Notes: a model not told the origin generated them from the sequence alone. 64,000 nt of DNA from an uncultured Treponema sp. (GCA_946411505.1 CAMKEG010000003.1:1-64000); one strand, 5' to 3'. Counted from the first letter of the stretch, positions 43,228 through 51,687 are shown. Numbers and translations: made by a program.

Positions 43228-43229
43228 AA

Positions 43230-44495
43230 GTGAAAACTCTTAAGAACAAAACAGTCCGCGCGCTTGGCGCTTTGTTCGTTTGCGCGGCGTTTGCTTTTGG
43301 AATGACGGCGTGCTCCAACGGAAGCGATACGCAGGTGGTTTATGTGCCGGTTGCAAAATACACCGTGACAATTTCGTCTGGAATGACAAACGGAAGCGTG
43401 ACCGCCGACAAGACGAGCGCCGCGAAGGACGAAACCGTGACCCTTACGATAAGCCCCGCGTCTGGCTACAAACTTGATACACTGTCCGTTACTGCCGAGG
43501 GCGGCGCTTCCGTGGCCGTCAGCGGAACAGGCAACAGCAGAACATTCGCGATGCCCGCGCAAGACGTGACCGTGAGCGCGACATTCGCAGTGACCTTTGG
43601 TTTGTGGCCGCAAACAATAAAAGCGGATAGCGTCACGGTGAACGAAAGCGAGACCGAGACTCACGGCGCCTTTACCTACTGCAAAGGAAGCGACGGCGAA
43701 TGGTATGCCAAGATAAAGGAAAACGCATATATATATAGCGACGGCGAATACAAGTACAGCGACGGAACAACTGTGGCTCAAAGCTCCGCTAACAGCTACA
43801 AGTGGTTCAAGGTGGAGCCTATAAAGTGGCTTGTCCTTACGACAGACTACAACGGAACTGGCAAAAAGCTTTTGCTTTCGGAAAAGATTTTGGCCAACTG
43901 CGCGTATTACGACTATTTCAATGTGAATAGAACTGTAAGCGAGGCGACTGTATACCCCAACAACTACGAACACTCAAAAGTACGCGCCTTTTTGAACGGC
44001 ATTAGCTACCAAAAAAAGGCCGACGGCAGCGCCGAGCAAGCCGCCTGCGACGACTTTTTGAACAAGGGCTTTTTGCAGTCGGCCTTTACCGCCGAGGAGC
44101 TTGCCAAAATTGTTGAAACGACCGTTGACAACAGCGCCGGCAGCACCATAGACAGCGGATACAATTTGCAAAGTGCTGATTTTTACGCTTGCGCAAACAC
44201 CAGCGACAAGGTCTTTCTGTTGAGCGAGCGGGAAGTGACGACAAGCGCCTACGGCTTCGCTGCTTATGACGCTCAAGGCGAGGGCAACAAGAGAATACGC
44301 TTTCCGACGGACTACGCCAAGGCCAGCGGAGCGTATCAGAACGCTACGGAAGACATGGGCGGCTGGTGGTGGCTGCGCTCTCCTGCTTACGGCGGCTTAG
44401 TGCACTACGTCAACAGCTATGGCAGAGCCAACAACACCTTCTACGCCGCCCAGGATGATGGCTGTGTTGTGCCGGCTTTGTGCGTAAGCAACTAA
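43230..44495 (+). CDS. Surface lipoprotein with InlB-like repeat and DUF6273-like C-terminus
   Basis: A 421-residue lipoprotein. The signal ends in a lipobox (FGMTAC, Cys about 28). Residues about 40-105 resemble one InlB-type beta repeat (YTVTISSGMTNGSV... ASGYKLDTLSV). The C-terminal ~290 residues look like the DUF6273 fold (FGLWPQTIK; PIKWLVL; GGWWWLRSP; VVPALCVS). The start is GTG 43230 with GGAGG seven bases before it; the frame is also open through the upstream terminator. It is probably on the cell surface, with a ligand-binding role at most inferred. A perfect hairpin follows the stop. Confidence 0.82.
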   Translation: MKTLKNKTVRALGALFVCAAFAFGMTACSNGSDTQVVYVPVAKYTVTISSGMTNGSVTADKTSAAKDETVTLTISPASGYKLDTLSVTAEGGASVAVSGTGNSRTFAMPAQDVTVSATFAVTFGLWPQTIKADSVTVNESETETHGAFTYCKGSDGEWYAKIKENAYIYSDGEYKYSDGTTVAQSSANSYKWFKVEPIKWLVLTTDYNGTGKKLLLSEKILANCAYYDYFNVNRTVSEATVYPNNYEHSKVRAFLNGISYQKKADGSAEQAACDDFLNKGFLQSAFTAEELAKIVETTVDNSAGSTIDSGYNLQSADFYACANTSDKVFLLSEREVTTSAYGFAAYDAQGEGNKRIRFPTDYAKASGAYQNATEDMGGWWWLRSPAYGGLVHYVNSYGRANNTFYAAQDDGCVVPALCVSN

Positions 44496-44688
44496 GCCGC
44501 TCGTATTATTGAAGTAAAGACAATAATCGTTGTTGCGAGCGGTTTCACCGCGACCTGCGGTCGCTGCCGTGTTCATGTTTGCGCGAGCGCTGGCAATGCG
44601 GGGGCGTTGCGGGGAACTCCCCGCAGAGGGGGCAGGCGGAAATGAGGAGCTGCGCGACGAATTGAAGCCGCGGGGGAGACTTCCCCCA
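44496..44688. repeat. Structured GC-rich spacer before gatC
   Basis: It holds an inverted repeat CCGCTCG...CGAGCGG with inner ATTATTG/CAATAAT (about 44497-44546). Several GC hairpins follow, including GCGGGGAACTCCCCGC and GGGGGAGACTTCCCCC. No gene is visible here. Confidence 0.5.
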
Positions 44689-44717
44689 TTGCCACCGAAG
44701 GCAAAATTCGCTAAAAT
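44689..44717 (+). promoter_or_regulatory. gatC promoter, near-leaderless type
   Basis: TTGCCA (44689-44694), 17 bases, TAAAAT (44712-44717), eight bases to ATG 44726. No ribosome-binding site. Confidence 0.6.
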
Positions 44718-44725
44718 GTTCTTCT

Positions 44726-45034
44726 ATGGAAAACAAAAAAACAGTTGACGGCGACACGCTTGAAAAGTTGCTTTACCTTTCGCGCCTTTCGCCGGAGAGT
44801 ACCGACTTGGCCACGCTCAAAAAGCAAGTTGACGACATCGTCGGCTACTTTGAGATTCTTTCTAAATACGACGACAGCGAAAATCCCTACGACGCGTATC
44901 CTTCGACGCAAGCCGAAAAATTGCGCGAAGACAGCGTGGTCGCCGGCCTTGACATTCCCGACGTAAAAAAAGTCACCGAAAACTTTATGGACGGCTACTT
45001 CCAGGTACCAAAAGTCTTGGGAGAAGGGGCTTGA
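44726..45034 (+). CDS. gatC: Asp/Glu-tRNA amidotransferase subunit C
   Basis: A 102-residue stabilising subunit of the GatCAB complex that amidates mischarged Glu-tRNA(Gln)/Asp-tRNA(Asn). The typical pattern is KLLYLSRLS, a helix with DDIVGYFEIL, then the C-terminal ED(S/G)VVAGL and the end YFQVPKVL. It is followed by gatA after 113 bases. No gatB is seen within the window. Confidence 0.92.
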   Translation: MENKKTVDGDTLEKLLYLSRLSPESTDLATLKKQVDDIVGYFEILSKYDDSENPYDAYPSTQAEKLREDSVVAGLDIPDVKKVTENFMDGYFQVPKVLGEGA

Positions 45035-45120
45035 GAAAAACACATCCGTGTGTTTTTCTCAAGAATGGAGAATTGCCTTTGTCAATTCTCCAAGCGCATT
45101 GGCCGCGCGTCCTGCGCGGC
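45030..45120 (+). repeat. Three consecutive hairpins between gatC and gatA
   Basis: Stem 1: CTTGAGAAAAACACA/TGTGTTTTTCTCAAG (15 bp, contains the gatC stop). Stem 2: GGAGAATTG/CAATTCTCC. Stem 3: GCCGCGC/GCGCGGC. None has a T-run, so they may process or stabilise the gatC-gatA transcript rather than end it. Confidence 0.65.
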
Positions 45121-45147
45121 AACGATTGAGTTAATGTAGAGGAATAT

Positions 45148-46719
45148 ATGACTAGCATAAATCAGGCGCGGGAAGCGCTAAAAAACGGAAGCGTCAGTTC
45201 TGAGGCTCTGGTCCAAAAATCGGCGGCGGCTTTTGAGGCGGACAAAAATTCCGCCTTGCCCCTAAACGCCTTTTTGGAAATTTACGACGACGCTGTGGAG
45301 CTTGCAAAGGAGGCCGACAAGGAAATCGCGGCCGCCCGCGGCGCCGGAACGCTTGACGCGCTCTTTGAAAAAAAGCCGCTTTTGGGCTTGCCCTTTGCGG
45401 TAAAGGACAACATCAGCGTAAAAGGAAAGCGCCTTACTTGCGCCTCGAAAATTTTAAGCGGCTACGTCGCCCCCTACGACGCGACAGTCACCGCTCGCCT
45501 TAAGGCCGCAGGCGCGATTCCGCTTGGCCGCTGCAACCAGGACGAATTCGCGATGGGCTCGTCAACCGAATATTCTTCTTACGGCCCAACTCGCAATCCA
45601 ATAAACCGCCAGTACGTTTCGGGCGGCTCTTCGGGAGGCTCGACAGCCGCAGTCGCCGCAAACCAAGCGCTCTTTGGCTTGGGAACGGAAACGGGCGGCT
45701 CGGTTCGTTTGCCGGCTTCTTACTGCGGCGTTTACGGCCTTAAGCCGACCTACGGCGTTCTTAGCCGCTGGGGAGTCGTGGCCTACGGAAGCTCTCTTGA
45801 CCAAGTTGGAATCATCGCGCACACGCCAAGCGACATCGCCCAAACATTGAGCGTCTTGGCCGGAGCGGATTTTTACGACGACACTTCCGTCGACCTTCCG
45901 CAAAAAGAAGAGCTGAAGAATTTGGCTCCGTTCACCGCGGAAGAATTTTCAAAGCTGAAGATCGCGATTCCAAAACAGTTTTTGGAAAGCAAGGGTCTTT
46001 TGCCCGACGTTGGCGTTGTCTTTGAGCAAACAAGAAAATGGTTTGAGGACAAGGGCGCAAAGATTGAAGTGGTTGACCTTCCGATTTTGGACGCGTCAAT
46101 CGCCAGCTATTACGTCATCGCCTTGTCGGAAGCGGCGTCCAACCTTAGCCGCTTTGACGGAATCCGCTACGGAGCGCGCGTCGACAAAGGAAACGGTTAC
46201 GACGAGCTTTACGTTGACACCCGCAGCGCGGGCTTTGGCCCTGAAGTCAAGCGCCGCATCGTAATCGGAAACTATGTTTTGTCGGAACAGTTTTCCGGCG
46301 ACACTTACAAAAAGGGAATGACCGTGCGCGCGAGAATCCAGCGCGAGATGGCGGAACTTTTCAAAAGCTACGATTTAGTTCTTTGCCCGACCTGTCCGAC
46401 GCCCGCCTTTAAGCTGGGCCAAAAAGTCGACGACCCGCTGGAGATGTACCTAAGCGACTTGTTCACGACATTCGTAAACTTGGCGCGCATTCCGTCGCTA
46501 AGCGTTCCCGCCGGCCACACAAGCGGAACGGGCGTCGAAGCCGGAATCACCAAAGGCTTTGACGGAGAATTCGCGGCGGCCGCCAAGCGCGGAGACTCGG
46601 ACTCAATGCCGGTCGGCATCCAGTTTGCCGGCCCCATGTTCAGCGAGGCAAAGATTTTGCGCGTCGCCGCCGCATGGGAAGCCGAGCATCCCGGCTGCGG
46701 CTGCCCGGTAGGGGAGTGA
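45148..46719 (+). CDS. gatA: Asp/Glu-tRNA amidotransferase subunit A
   Basis: A 523-residue amidase-signature enzyme that releases ammonia from glutamine or asparagine. The Lys-cisSer-Ser triad lies in PFAVKDNIS, VSGGSSGGSTAAVAA and GTETGGSVRLPAS. Near the C-terminus, HTSGTGVEAGITKGFDGEFA before MPVGIQFAGP is longer than in most GatA. The ribosome-binding site GAGGAA precedes ATG 45148. Confidence 0.95.
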   Translation: MTSINQAREALKNGSVSSEALVQKSAAAFEADKNSALPLNAFLEIYDDAVELAKEADKEIAAARGAGTLDALFEKKPLLGLPFAVKDNISVKGKRLTCASKILSGYVAPYDATVTARLKAAGAIPLGRCNQDEFAMGSSTEYSSYGPTRNPINRQYVSGGSSGGSTAAVAANQALFGLGTETGGSVRLPASYCGVYGLKPTYGVLSRWGVVAYGSSLDQVGIIAHTPSDIAQTLSVLAGADFYDDTSVDLPQKEELKNLAPFTAEEFSKLKIAIPKQFLESKGLLPDVGVVFEQTRKWFEDKGAKIEVVDLPILDASIASYYVIALSEAASNLSRFDGIRYGARVDKGNGYDELYVDTRSAGFGPEVKRRIVIGNYVLSEQFSGDTYKKGMTVRARIQREMAELFKSYDLVLCPTCPTPAFKLGQKVDDPLEMYLSDLFTTFVNLARIPSLSVPAGHTSGTGVEAGITKGFDGEFAAAAKRGDSDSMPVGIQFAGPMFSEAKILRVAAAWEAEHPGCGCPVGE

Positions 46720-46734
46720 AACGCGGGGAATGAG

Positions 46735-46765
46735 AAGGCCGTCCGGTTTTCGGACGGCCTTTGTT
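46735..46765. terminator. Bidirectional terminator gatA / Rpn gene
   Basis: GGCCGTCCG (46737-46745) pairs with CGGACGGCC (46751-46759), followed by T-rich sequence. Confidence 0.88.
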
Positions 46766-47572
46766 TTATGCGGACGCTTCGGCGCCGCTCACAATTTCTT
46801 TTACTTGCTCTTCCGTCATGCCGAGCGACTTTGCGATTATTTCAATGGAGACGCCGTTGGCGTAAAGGTTTTTGGCGGATTCGACGCCCATTTCCTCGCG
46901 GCCCATTTTTTTGCCAGCCATAATGCTGTCGCGTATTCTAAGCGATTCAAACATGTACGCCCCCTTGGAAGCCTCCGCAAGGCGGATCCGCTCAACGCAT
47001 TCTTCAATCTGTTCCGTGAGCGGATCTTGCGGCTCCTTGCATTTAATATAATTCAAGAAGGCTTTTATTGCAAGGTCTTTTTCGTTTTCCGCCGAGGCCG
47101 CGTTGAAAAAGAATTTTTTTGCGCCGTCATTTAGGGCAAGCCCGGATTTTTCCGCGCAAATGTTTTGGAATGTGTAGACCGGCAAATCCGCGCCAAAGGG
47201 GTCTTCCTTGCAAATGAAAATAATGAAACTTTCATTTAATTCCTCGTAATCGGAACCTTTCAAAAGACAGTCCGCGTCAATCATCGATTGGTAGTATCGC
47301 GTTCGTTTGGGAAGCCCTTCGTTGGAAACTTGCTGCATCTCTATGTTGAAAATCCGCCCGCTGTCTTTGATGTACGCGTCAAGGCGCACGCCTTTTGAAC
47401 CATAGTAAGGCTTGAGCTCTTTTTGAAGCTCTTGCCGAACAATCCGATCGATTTTTACTTTGAGCAAGCGCTCCAAAAGTTTCTTGCAAATTTCGTCGTT
47501 TTGCAAGACTTGGTAAAACATGAAGTCGTCGGTGAACTCCAACTCTTCAAATGGCTTTATAGTCGAAATCAT
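46766..47572 (-). CDS. Rpn/PD-(D/E)XK nuclease-family transposase-like protein
   Basis: A 268-residue protein of the widespread Rpn (recombination-promoting nuclease) / PDDEXK_2 group. The N-terminus KPFEELEFTDDFMFYQVL is typical. The nuclease motif is carried in GVRLDAYIKDSGRIFNIEMQ, and RTRYYQSMIDADCLLKGSDY follows. The C-terminal segment (GVSIEIIAKSLGMTEEQVKEIV) is the usual helix-turn-helix-like tail. GGAGG precedes ATG 47572. Members are often multicopy and mobile, but no terminal repeats were found around it. Confidence 0.88.
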   Translation of the reverse strand: MISTIKPFEELEFTDDFMFYQVLQNDEICKKLLERLLKVKIDRIVRQELQKELKPYYGSKGVRLDAYIKDSGRIFNIEMQQVSNEGLPKRTRYYQSMIDADCLLKGSDYEELNESFIIFICKEDPFGADLPVYTFQNICAEKSGLALNDGAKKFFFNAASAENEKDLAIKAFLNYIKCKEPQDPLTEQIEECVERIRLAEASKGAYMFESLRIRDSIMAGKKMGREEMGVESAKNLYANGVSIEIIAKSLGMTEEQVKEIVSGAEASA

Positions 47573-47843
47573 TTTTTCCTCCGACTATAAGGTAGGAATT
47601 TTTATTCATTTTTTAGCGTTTTTTTGGAAAAATCGTGAAGAATTTTTAGGGAAAAGTTGCAGGAGCGCTTGTTGTTTGTATGGTGGTGGATGTAAAAAAA
47701 TTATTGACAAAAAAGCCCTTGGCAGTTAAAATCCAGCGTGACATAATTCATTTTTTTTGATTTATAAAATGTTGTATTATAATGATTTATAAAATTAAAC
47801 TAGATCATAATTATTTTGTTTATAAATAGCGGAGTGTGACATT
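47573..47843. promoter_or_regulatory. AT-rich intergenic region with promoter for the nuclease gene at 47844
   Basis: TTGACA (47704-47709), 17 bases, TAAAAT (47727-47732) points rightward. Downstream, GATTTATAAAAT occurs twice (near 47760 and 47784) with further TTTATAAA, possibly operator repeats. The leader is about 100 bases. GGAG precedes ATG 47844. Confidence 0.6.
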
Positions 47844-49292
47844 ATGATAAATGTAGAGTCTATTTTGGACCAGAACGGTCCTTTGCTGGCATCTGAAATA
47901 AAAGAAATTTTAAAGAGCGCCTTAAATATTACAGATGATGCCGCCCGACAGCAAATTTCGAGGGCAAAAGGAAATGTTGAACGGTTACGAAGTTTTTCTT
48001 TTCCTAAGAATGAGTATTTTTTATTCTTGAGAAACCACTATAAGACAGACCTGTTTTATTCCAATTTAACGGAAGCTCTTATAAAATCTAGAAGCGCGAC
48101 TGGAAATACAGTTGCGGCTTTTCAATGTCTTGCGGGGAGAATTTGTGAAGAGAAATATAGAGTCATTGCCGGTGCAAAATCTGGAACAAAAAGAAAAACT
48201 ATAGATACTATTTCGAAAGAATTGAAATCAGTTGATTTAATTCAAGAAATTGGTTATGAAGACAAAAAAATTTCTTTATCATCCCCGCTTTCTAAACAAA
48301 ATGAATTAGCAGATGAGATTGTAGAAGTCATAGATGAGGTATTATTTGCGAATTTACAGGAATGGCTTAAGAAGAATTCTTTAGTAAGTTACAACAAAAT
48401 TGAACATTATGGTGAATTTTCAGATTATTATTGGGATATTACAGCTCCAACATATCTTAGACCATTCATAACAAAAACTTCAGATTATGTGAAGCCTGGA
48501 TTTTTGGTAGTCGATTATTTTCCGCAAACAAATGTATCAGCAAAAGCCGTTGAATACTTTGTAAGTAAAGTTTCAAGTGTAGCTGCAAAACGAAATATTA
48601 GACCTTTTTTGCCAATTTTTATTGCTTTAAGTTATACGCAAGATGCATTCAATAAATTAAAAGAAAACAATATTTTTGCAACAACGATAGTAAATCTTTT
48701 AGGAAAAGAAAATGAAAAACTTTTATACAGTATTATTGATACTTTAAGAGATATGAATAAGAAAATTCTCAAAGATGATAGTATTGAATCTATAAATAAA
48801 ATCCTAAAAGAAGTTGTTAAGCTTGATGGAAAATTTAATAATTTGAAAGGCTCTTTGTTTGAATTGCTTGTAGCTAATGCAATGTTTAAAATATATGGCG
48901 GATATGTAGAAATCAATAAAAAATTCTATGAGGGAAATCTTATTCTTGCAGAGGTGGATGTTATGTGTGTTGTCGGAAATTCTGAAATTTTAATTATTGA
49001 ATGTAAGGCCTATAAAAGCCATATAGACGAAAAACTTATTGGTGAATGGATTAACAAAATATCAAAAACTTATAATTGGCTAAAAAAACAAAACGAAAAT
49101 AATAACAAGAAAATTTCATTCGAATATTGGACGACTTCAGATTTTACAGAAGAAGCTCTAAAACTTTTAGTTGAAAAAAGTTCAATAACAAAAAAATATA
49201 CAATCAATTGGAAAAATCGAAACGAACTTCTTAAGTTTTTCAGAGAACACAATTTGTCAGAGCAATGTAAAATTTTGAACGAATATTATTAA
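47844..49292 (+). CDS. Predicted restriction-like nuclease with N-terminal winged helix
   Basis: A 482-residue AT-rich gene. Residues about 1-65 look like a winged helix (GPLLASEIKEILKSALNITDDAARQQISRA). The C-terminal third contains a PD-(D/E)XK core: KGSLFELLVANAMFKIYGG (helix with Glu), LAEVDVMCVV (Asp), ILIIECKAYKS (Glu-x-Lys). It is probably a DNA nuclease in defence or mobile-element biology. No family or partner is recognised. It is transcribed alone toward the opposing operon. Confidence 0.65.
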   Translation: MINVESILDQNGPLLASEIKEILKSALNITDDAARQQISRAKGNVERLRSFSFPKNEYFLFLRNHYKTDLFYSNLTEALIKSRSATGNTVAAFQCLAGRICEEKYRVIAGAKSGTKRKTIDTISKELKSVDLIQEIGYEDKKISLSSPLSKQNELADEIVEVIDEVLFANLQEWLKKNSLVSYNKIEHYGEFSDYYWDITAPTYLRPFITKTSDYVKPGFLVVDYFPQTNVSAKAVEYFVSKVSSVAAKRNIRPFLPIFIALSYTQDAFNKLKENNIFATTIVNLLGKENEKLLYSIIDTLRDMNKKILKDDSIESINKILKEVVKLDGKFNNLKGSLFELLVANAMFKIYGGYVEINKKFYEGNLILAEVDVMCVVGNSEILIIECKAYKSHIDEKLIGEWINKISKTYNWLKKQNENNNKKISFEYWTTSDFTEEALKLLVEKSSITKKYTINWKNRNELLKFFREHNLSEQCKILNEYY

Positions 49293-49336
49293 GTTTGAAG
49301 TTTTTCAACTGATTTCTCATTTTTTAAGCTTGCTTC

Positions 49337-50353
49337 CTACTTAAATAAATTCCCATACTTATCTATGCCAGCTAAAAAATCTTTTCCAAATCGTTTCCTC
49401 AGTAAATAAAGTTGAGAAGATGTGTTGTGGTTCTTTTTCTGGGCGAGCAACCATTTTGCCAGTATTCTTTTTTCAGCTGGGCTAAGGCTTATATCATTAC
49501 CTTTATATTTGAAAATGTTTTTATTAAAATCAAAATGATAATCACCTTTGGAAAAGACAGTTTTTCCAGATTTTTTTGCAAGGGCAGAAATATCATCCCA
49601 TTCAAAAAAGAAGTTTTCTGTCTCTTCCTCTACTTTTTCTTCACTCTCTATGGCTTCATGAATATTTGCATACGAATAAACAGGATTTTCCCCGTAATGT
49701 TTTATTTTTACATCGATATCCATATCAGAAAGGACATAAGAAACCGCATCTATATTATATTTTCTTTCAAAATAGTCTTTTAATATTTCCTTTATTTTTT
49801 GCTCGTTGATTTCATTTTGAAGGCTGACAATATCTTTTTTGTATTGAATGTTATCATTTATAAAATTCTTTACTTTTTCAGGTGTGAAATTCCACTTTTG
49901 AAAAAATTCAATAAATTTCGCGCCATTTAAGTTATCTTTTTCAAAAGGAATTTCCAAATTTATGATTTTTCCATCTGAGTGGTCATAATAATAAACATAG
50001 AGTTTTTCACATATAAGGACTCCAACAGGCAGTCTCAAACTTGGATGGGATAAATAAGTCAACAGTTGCAGTTCGAAAGAATTTAATTTTGAAAAAGAAA
50101 GTTGCTTTAATTCAACTACAAATTGTTCAATGTTTCCTATGCAAATAATAATATCAGGTATTTCCCTGTCTTTTGAACCAATATGAAGTTTTTCACGGAC
50201 TTTTATATCCCCCTTTAATTTGCTGTACCCGAATAATTCCGCTTCAGCAAAATAACTTTCCCAGCGTTTTTGAATGACATCTTCCTTTTCATTAAAAAAT
50301 TTGTTGCGTTCTTCAACAATGAAATTCCATGCTTCTGTGTAATTCAATTTCAT
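49337..50353 (-). CDS. Predicted HsdR_N-like nuclease, last gene of the mini-FlhA operon
   Basis: A 338-residue protein. Residues about 40-115 resemble the N-terminal nuclease domain of type I restriction subunits: WESYFAEAELFGY, LKGDIKVREKLHIG, then EIPDIIICIGNIEQFVVELKQ with the Asp...Glu-x-Lys signature. A charged helical middle (about 165-260) and a small winged-helix-like C-terminus (DISLSPAEKRILAKWLLAQ) follow. It lacks the helicase motor of true HsdR. Its start overlaps the membrane-protein stop as ATGA; GGGGAGA precedes it. Confidence 0.65.
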   Translation of the reverse strand: MKLNYTEAWNFIVEERNKFFNEKEDVIQKRWESYFAEAELFGYSKLKGDIKVREKLHIGSKDREIPDIIICIGNIEQFVVELKQLSFSKLNSFELQLLTYLSHPSLRLPVGVLICEKLYVYYYDHSDGKIINLEIPFEKDNLNGAKFIEFFQKWNFTPEKVKNFINDNIQYKKDIVSLQNEINEQKIKEILKDYFERKYNIDAVSYVLSDMDIDVKIKHYGENPVYSYANIHEAIESEEKVEEETENFFFEWDDISALAKKSGKTVFSKGDYHFDFNKNIFKYKGNDISLSPAEKRILAKWLLAQKKNHNTSSQLYLLRKRFGKDFLAGIDKYGNLFK

Positions 50354-50982
50354 TCTCCCCATTTTAAAAATGCAATTCCAACACCACAAACTGTCAGCGG
50401 GATAAAAAATAGAAAACATTGCGCAGTTGAATATGAAAGGTATAATTTTAATGATTCTAAAAAAGCGACTCCGTTTGAAAAATGCGCGATAAAGCAGGCC
50501 GTCAGTGTTATCGCAATATAAAGCAAAATATGCACGATTATCGTTCCTCTGCAAAAACTCAAAGTTGCTTTCATGTTTTCACAATAATTCTTATTTGGAA
50601 TTGAAAATGAAAAGAAAGTGAGCGCGATGATTGCTGCAAATAAAAGCATTCCTTGCGCAAAACCAAACGAAAATAATTCGTCAATAACCTTTGGTATAAT
50701 TGGAATCTCACCAATTTCACCCTTCGCAAAAAGAAGAATATTTCTTGCCGAATTAATGTTTAGTGCAAGCGTAAAGAGCGAAAAATAAAGCAATAAATAT
50801 GGCGTGGGTTTTCCGTTTGCTTTTTTAATTGCGCTTATAATTCCAATTAAACAGATTGCCCCCGCAAGCAAAAAATCAGCGACATACAAAATCTTAAAAA
50901 GCAATATCGACAATGGAATAAAAAGTAGCATTGCCAAGATTGCGGCCAGAGAAATTGTCAAAAAATTAATTCTTTCTTTCAT
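50350..50982 (-). CDS. Membrane protein resembling the FlhA/FHIPEP membrane domain
   Basis: A 210-residue protein with about six helices. By eye it follows the membrane half of type III export gates: a hydrophobic start with IPLSILLFKILYVADFLLA, then YLLLYFSLFTLALNINSARNILLFAKGE (FlhA has TLFRLGLNVSTTR-IL..G), KVIDELFSF, and late HFSNGVAFLESLKLY matching the QHGMSFGEA region. The FHIPEP cytoplasmic loop and the C-terminal soluble domain are missing. It is coupled by ATGA overlaps to both neighbours. The resemblance is my alignment, not a search result; an unrelated membrane protein is possible. Confidence 0.45.
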   Translation of the reverse strand: MKERINFLTISLAAILAMLLFIPLSILLFKILYVADFLLAGAICLIGIISAIKKANGKPTPYLLLYFSLFTLALNINSARNILLFAKGEIGEIPIIPKVIDELFSFGFAQGMLLFAAIIALTFFSFSIPNKNYCENMKATLSFCRGTIIVHILLYIAITLTACFIAHFSNGVAFLESLKLYLSYSTAQCFLFFIPLTVCGVGIAFLKWGE

Positions 50983-51236
50983 ATTCCAAGCTTCCTGCAG
51001 TATTCTCGTTTTTCGTGGCATTTTTTATCAAGATACTCTGTAAAATTGAAAACCCTATTTTTATTCTCCCCAATAAGATGGTTCCAAAGGTTTTCTAAGA
51101 TTTGTTTTTTCTCTGACGGTGTCGCCGCAATTTTTTGTTTTACCTCGTTGTCTTCTGTTTCAGTAAGTTTTATGGCATCGTCAATGGGATGAATGCAATG
51201 CAAGTAACCGCTGCGAAGATAGTAGTAATCTTTCAT
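50979..51236 (-). CDS. Small protein of unknown family in the mini-FlhA operon
   Basis: An 85-residue charged protein (MKDYYYLRSGYLHCIHPIDD; TPSEKKQILENLWNHLIG) with Cys/His residues near both ends. It is predicted soluble. AAGGAG precedes ATG 51236. Its stop overlaps the next start as ATGA. No family recognised. Confidence 0.65.
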   Translation of the reverse strand: MKDYYYLRSGYLHCIHPIDDAIKLTETEDNEVKQKIAATPSEKKQILENLWNHLIGENKNRVFNFTEYLDKKCHEKREYCRKLGI

Positions 51237-51251
51237 TCTCTTTTTCTCCTT

Positions 51252-51533
51252 TTACACTTCCTCTTCAATAATTTCTTCAGCGGCGATAAATTTGCCTTTT
51301 TCATCTCGCAAAATGCGGCGAGTTCGGTTTATTTTTTTCTTGTTTTTGCTTTCTTGCAGGACGATTTCTTGGGGTTTTTTTTGTTCTTCAAGCATTTCTT
51401 TGTGTCGGCGTTCAGCCTGCCTTTCCATCCGTTCAACTTCATCAGCTCTGGAAAAATCGTCCATAGCGGAAAGAAGGAGCAAAATAGAAATCGGATTTCC
51501 TAAAAGCGCTGCCAAAATTATAAGAAAAATCAT
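51252..51533 (-). CDS. Small membrane-anchored coiled-coil protein, first gene of the operon
   Basis: A 93-residue protein with one N-terminal helix (MIFLIILAALLGNPISILLL). Then comes a charged helix (DEVERMERQAERRHKEMLEE) and a tail RTRRILRDEKGKFIAAEE. GAGGAAAT precedes ATG 51533. It leads the four-gene operon divergent from the XRE regulator. Function unknown. Confidence 0.65.
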   Translation of the reverse strand: MIFLIILAALLGNPISILLLLSAMDDFSRADEVERMERQAERRHKEMLEEQKKPQEIVLQESKNKKKINRTRRILRDEKGKFIAAEEIIEEEV

Positions 51534-51610
51534 ATCTATTTCCTCAAAATCAACTCTGCAAGCATTGGCGGAGCCAATTCTTCCCACGTAATGTAGTTTT
51601 TTTGCGAGTG

Positions 51611-51683
51611 TTACAGAAAGTGGGTGTATTTATTATTTTACACAAAGTGAGTGTAAAAGTAAAGTAAAAACCTACAAAATGTA
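51611..51683. promoter_or_regulatory. Repeated dyad operators between the XRE gene and the operon
   Basis: Copy 1: TTACAGAAAGTGGGTGTA (51611-51628). Copy 2: TTTTACAC-AAAGTGA-GTGTAAAA (51636-51658), an 8+8 bp dyad. A weaker third copy is TACAAAATGTAAGTG (51673 on), abutting the XRE start. The shared core is ACA-AAAGTG-GTGTA. This is a typical autoregulatory operator set for an XRE repressor and would control both directions. Confidence 0.65.
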
Positions 51684-51687
51684 AGTG

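Noticed and set aside
44530..44757. Short frames in the GC-rich spacer before gatC
   Set aside because: Arg/Gly/Pro-rich translations from hairpin DNA, with no ribosome-binding site or family features.
46766..47572. Insertion sequence around the Rpn-like gene
   Set aside because: No terminal inverted repeats or target duplication found. The gene has its own ribosome-binding site and shares a terminator with gatA.
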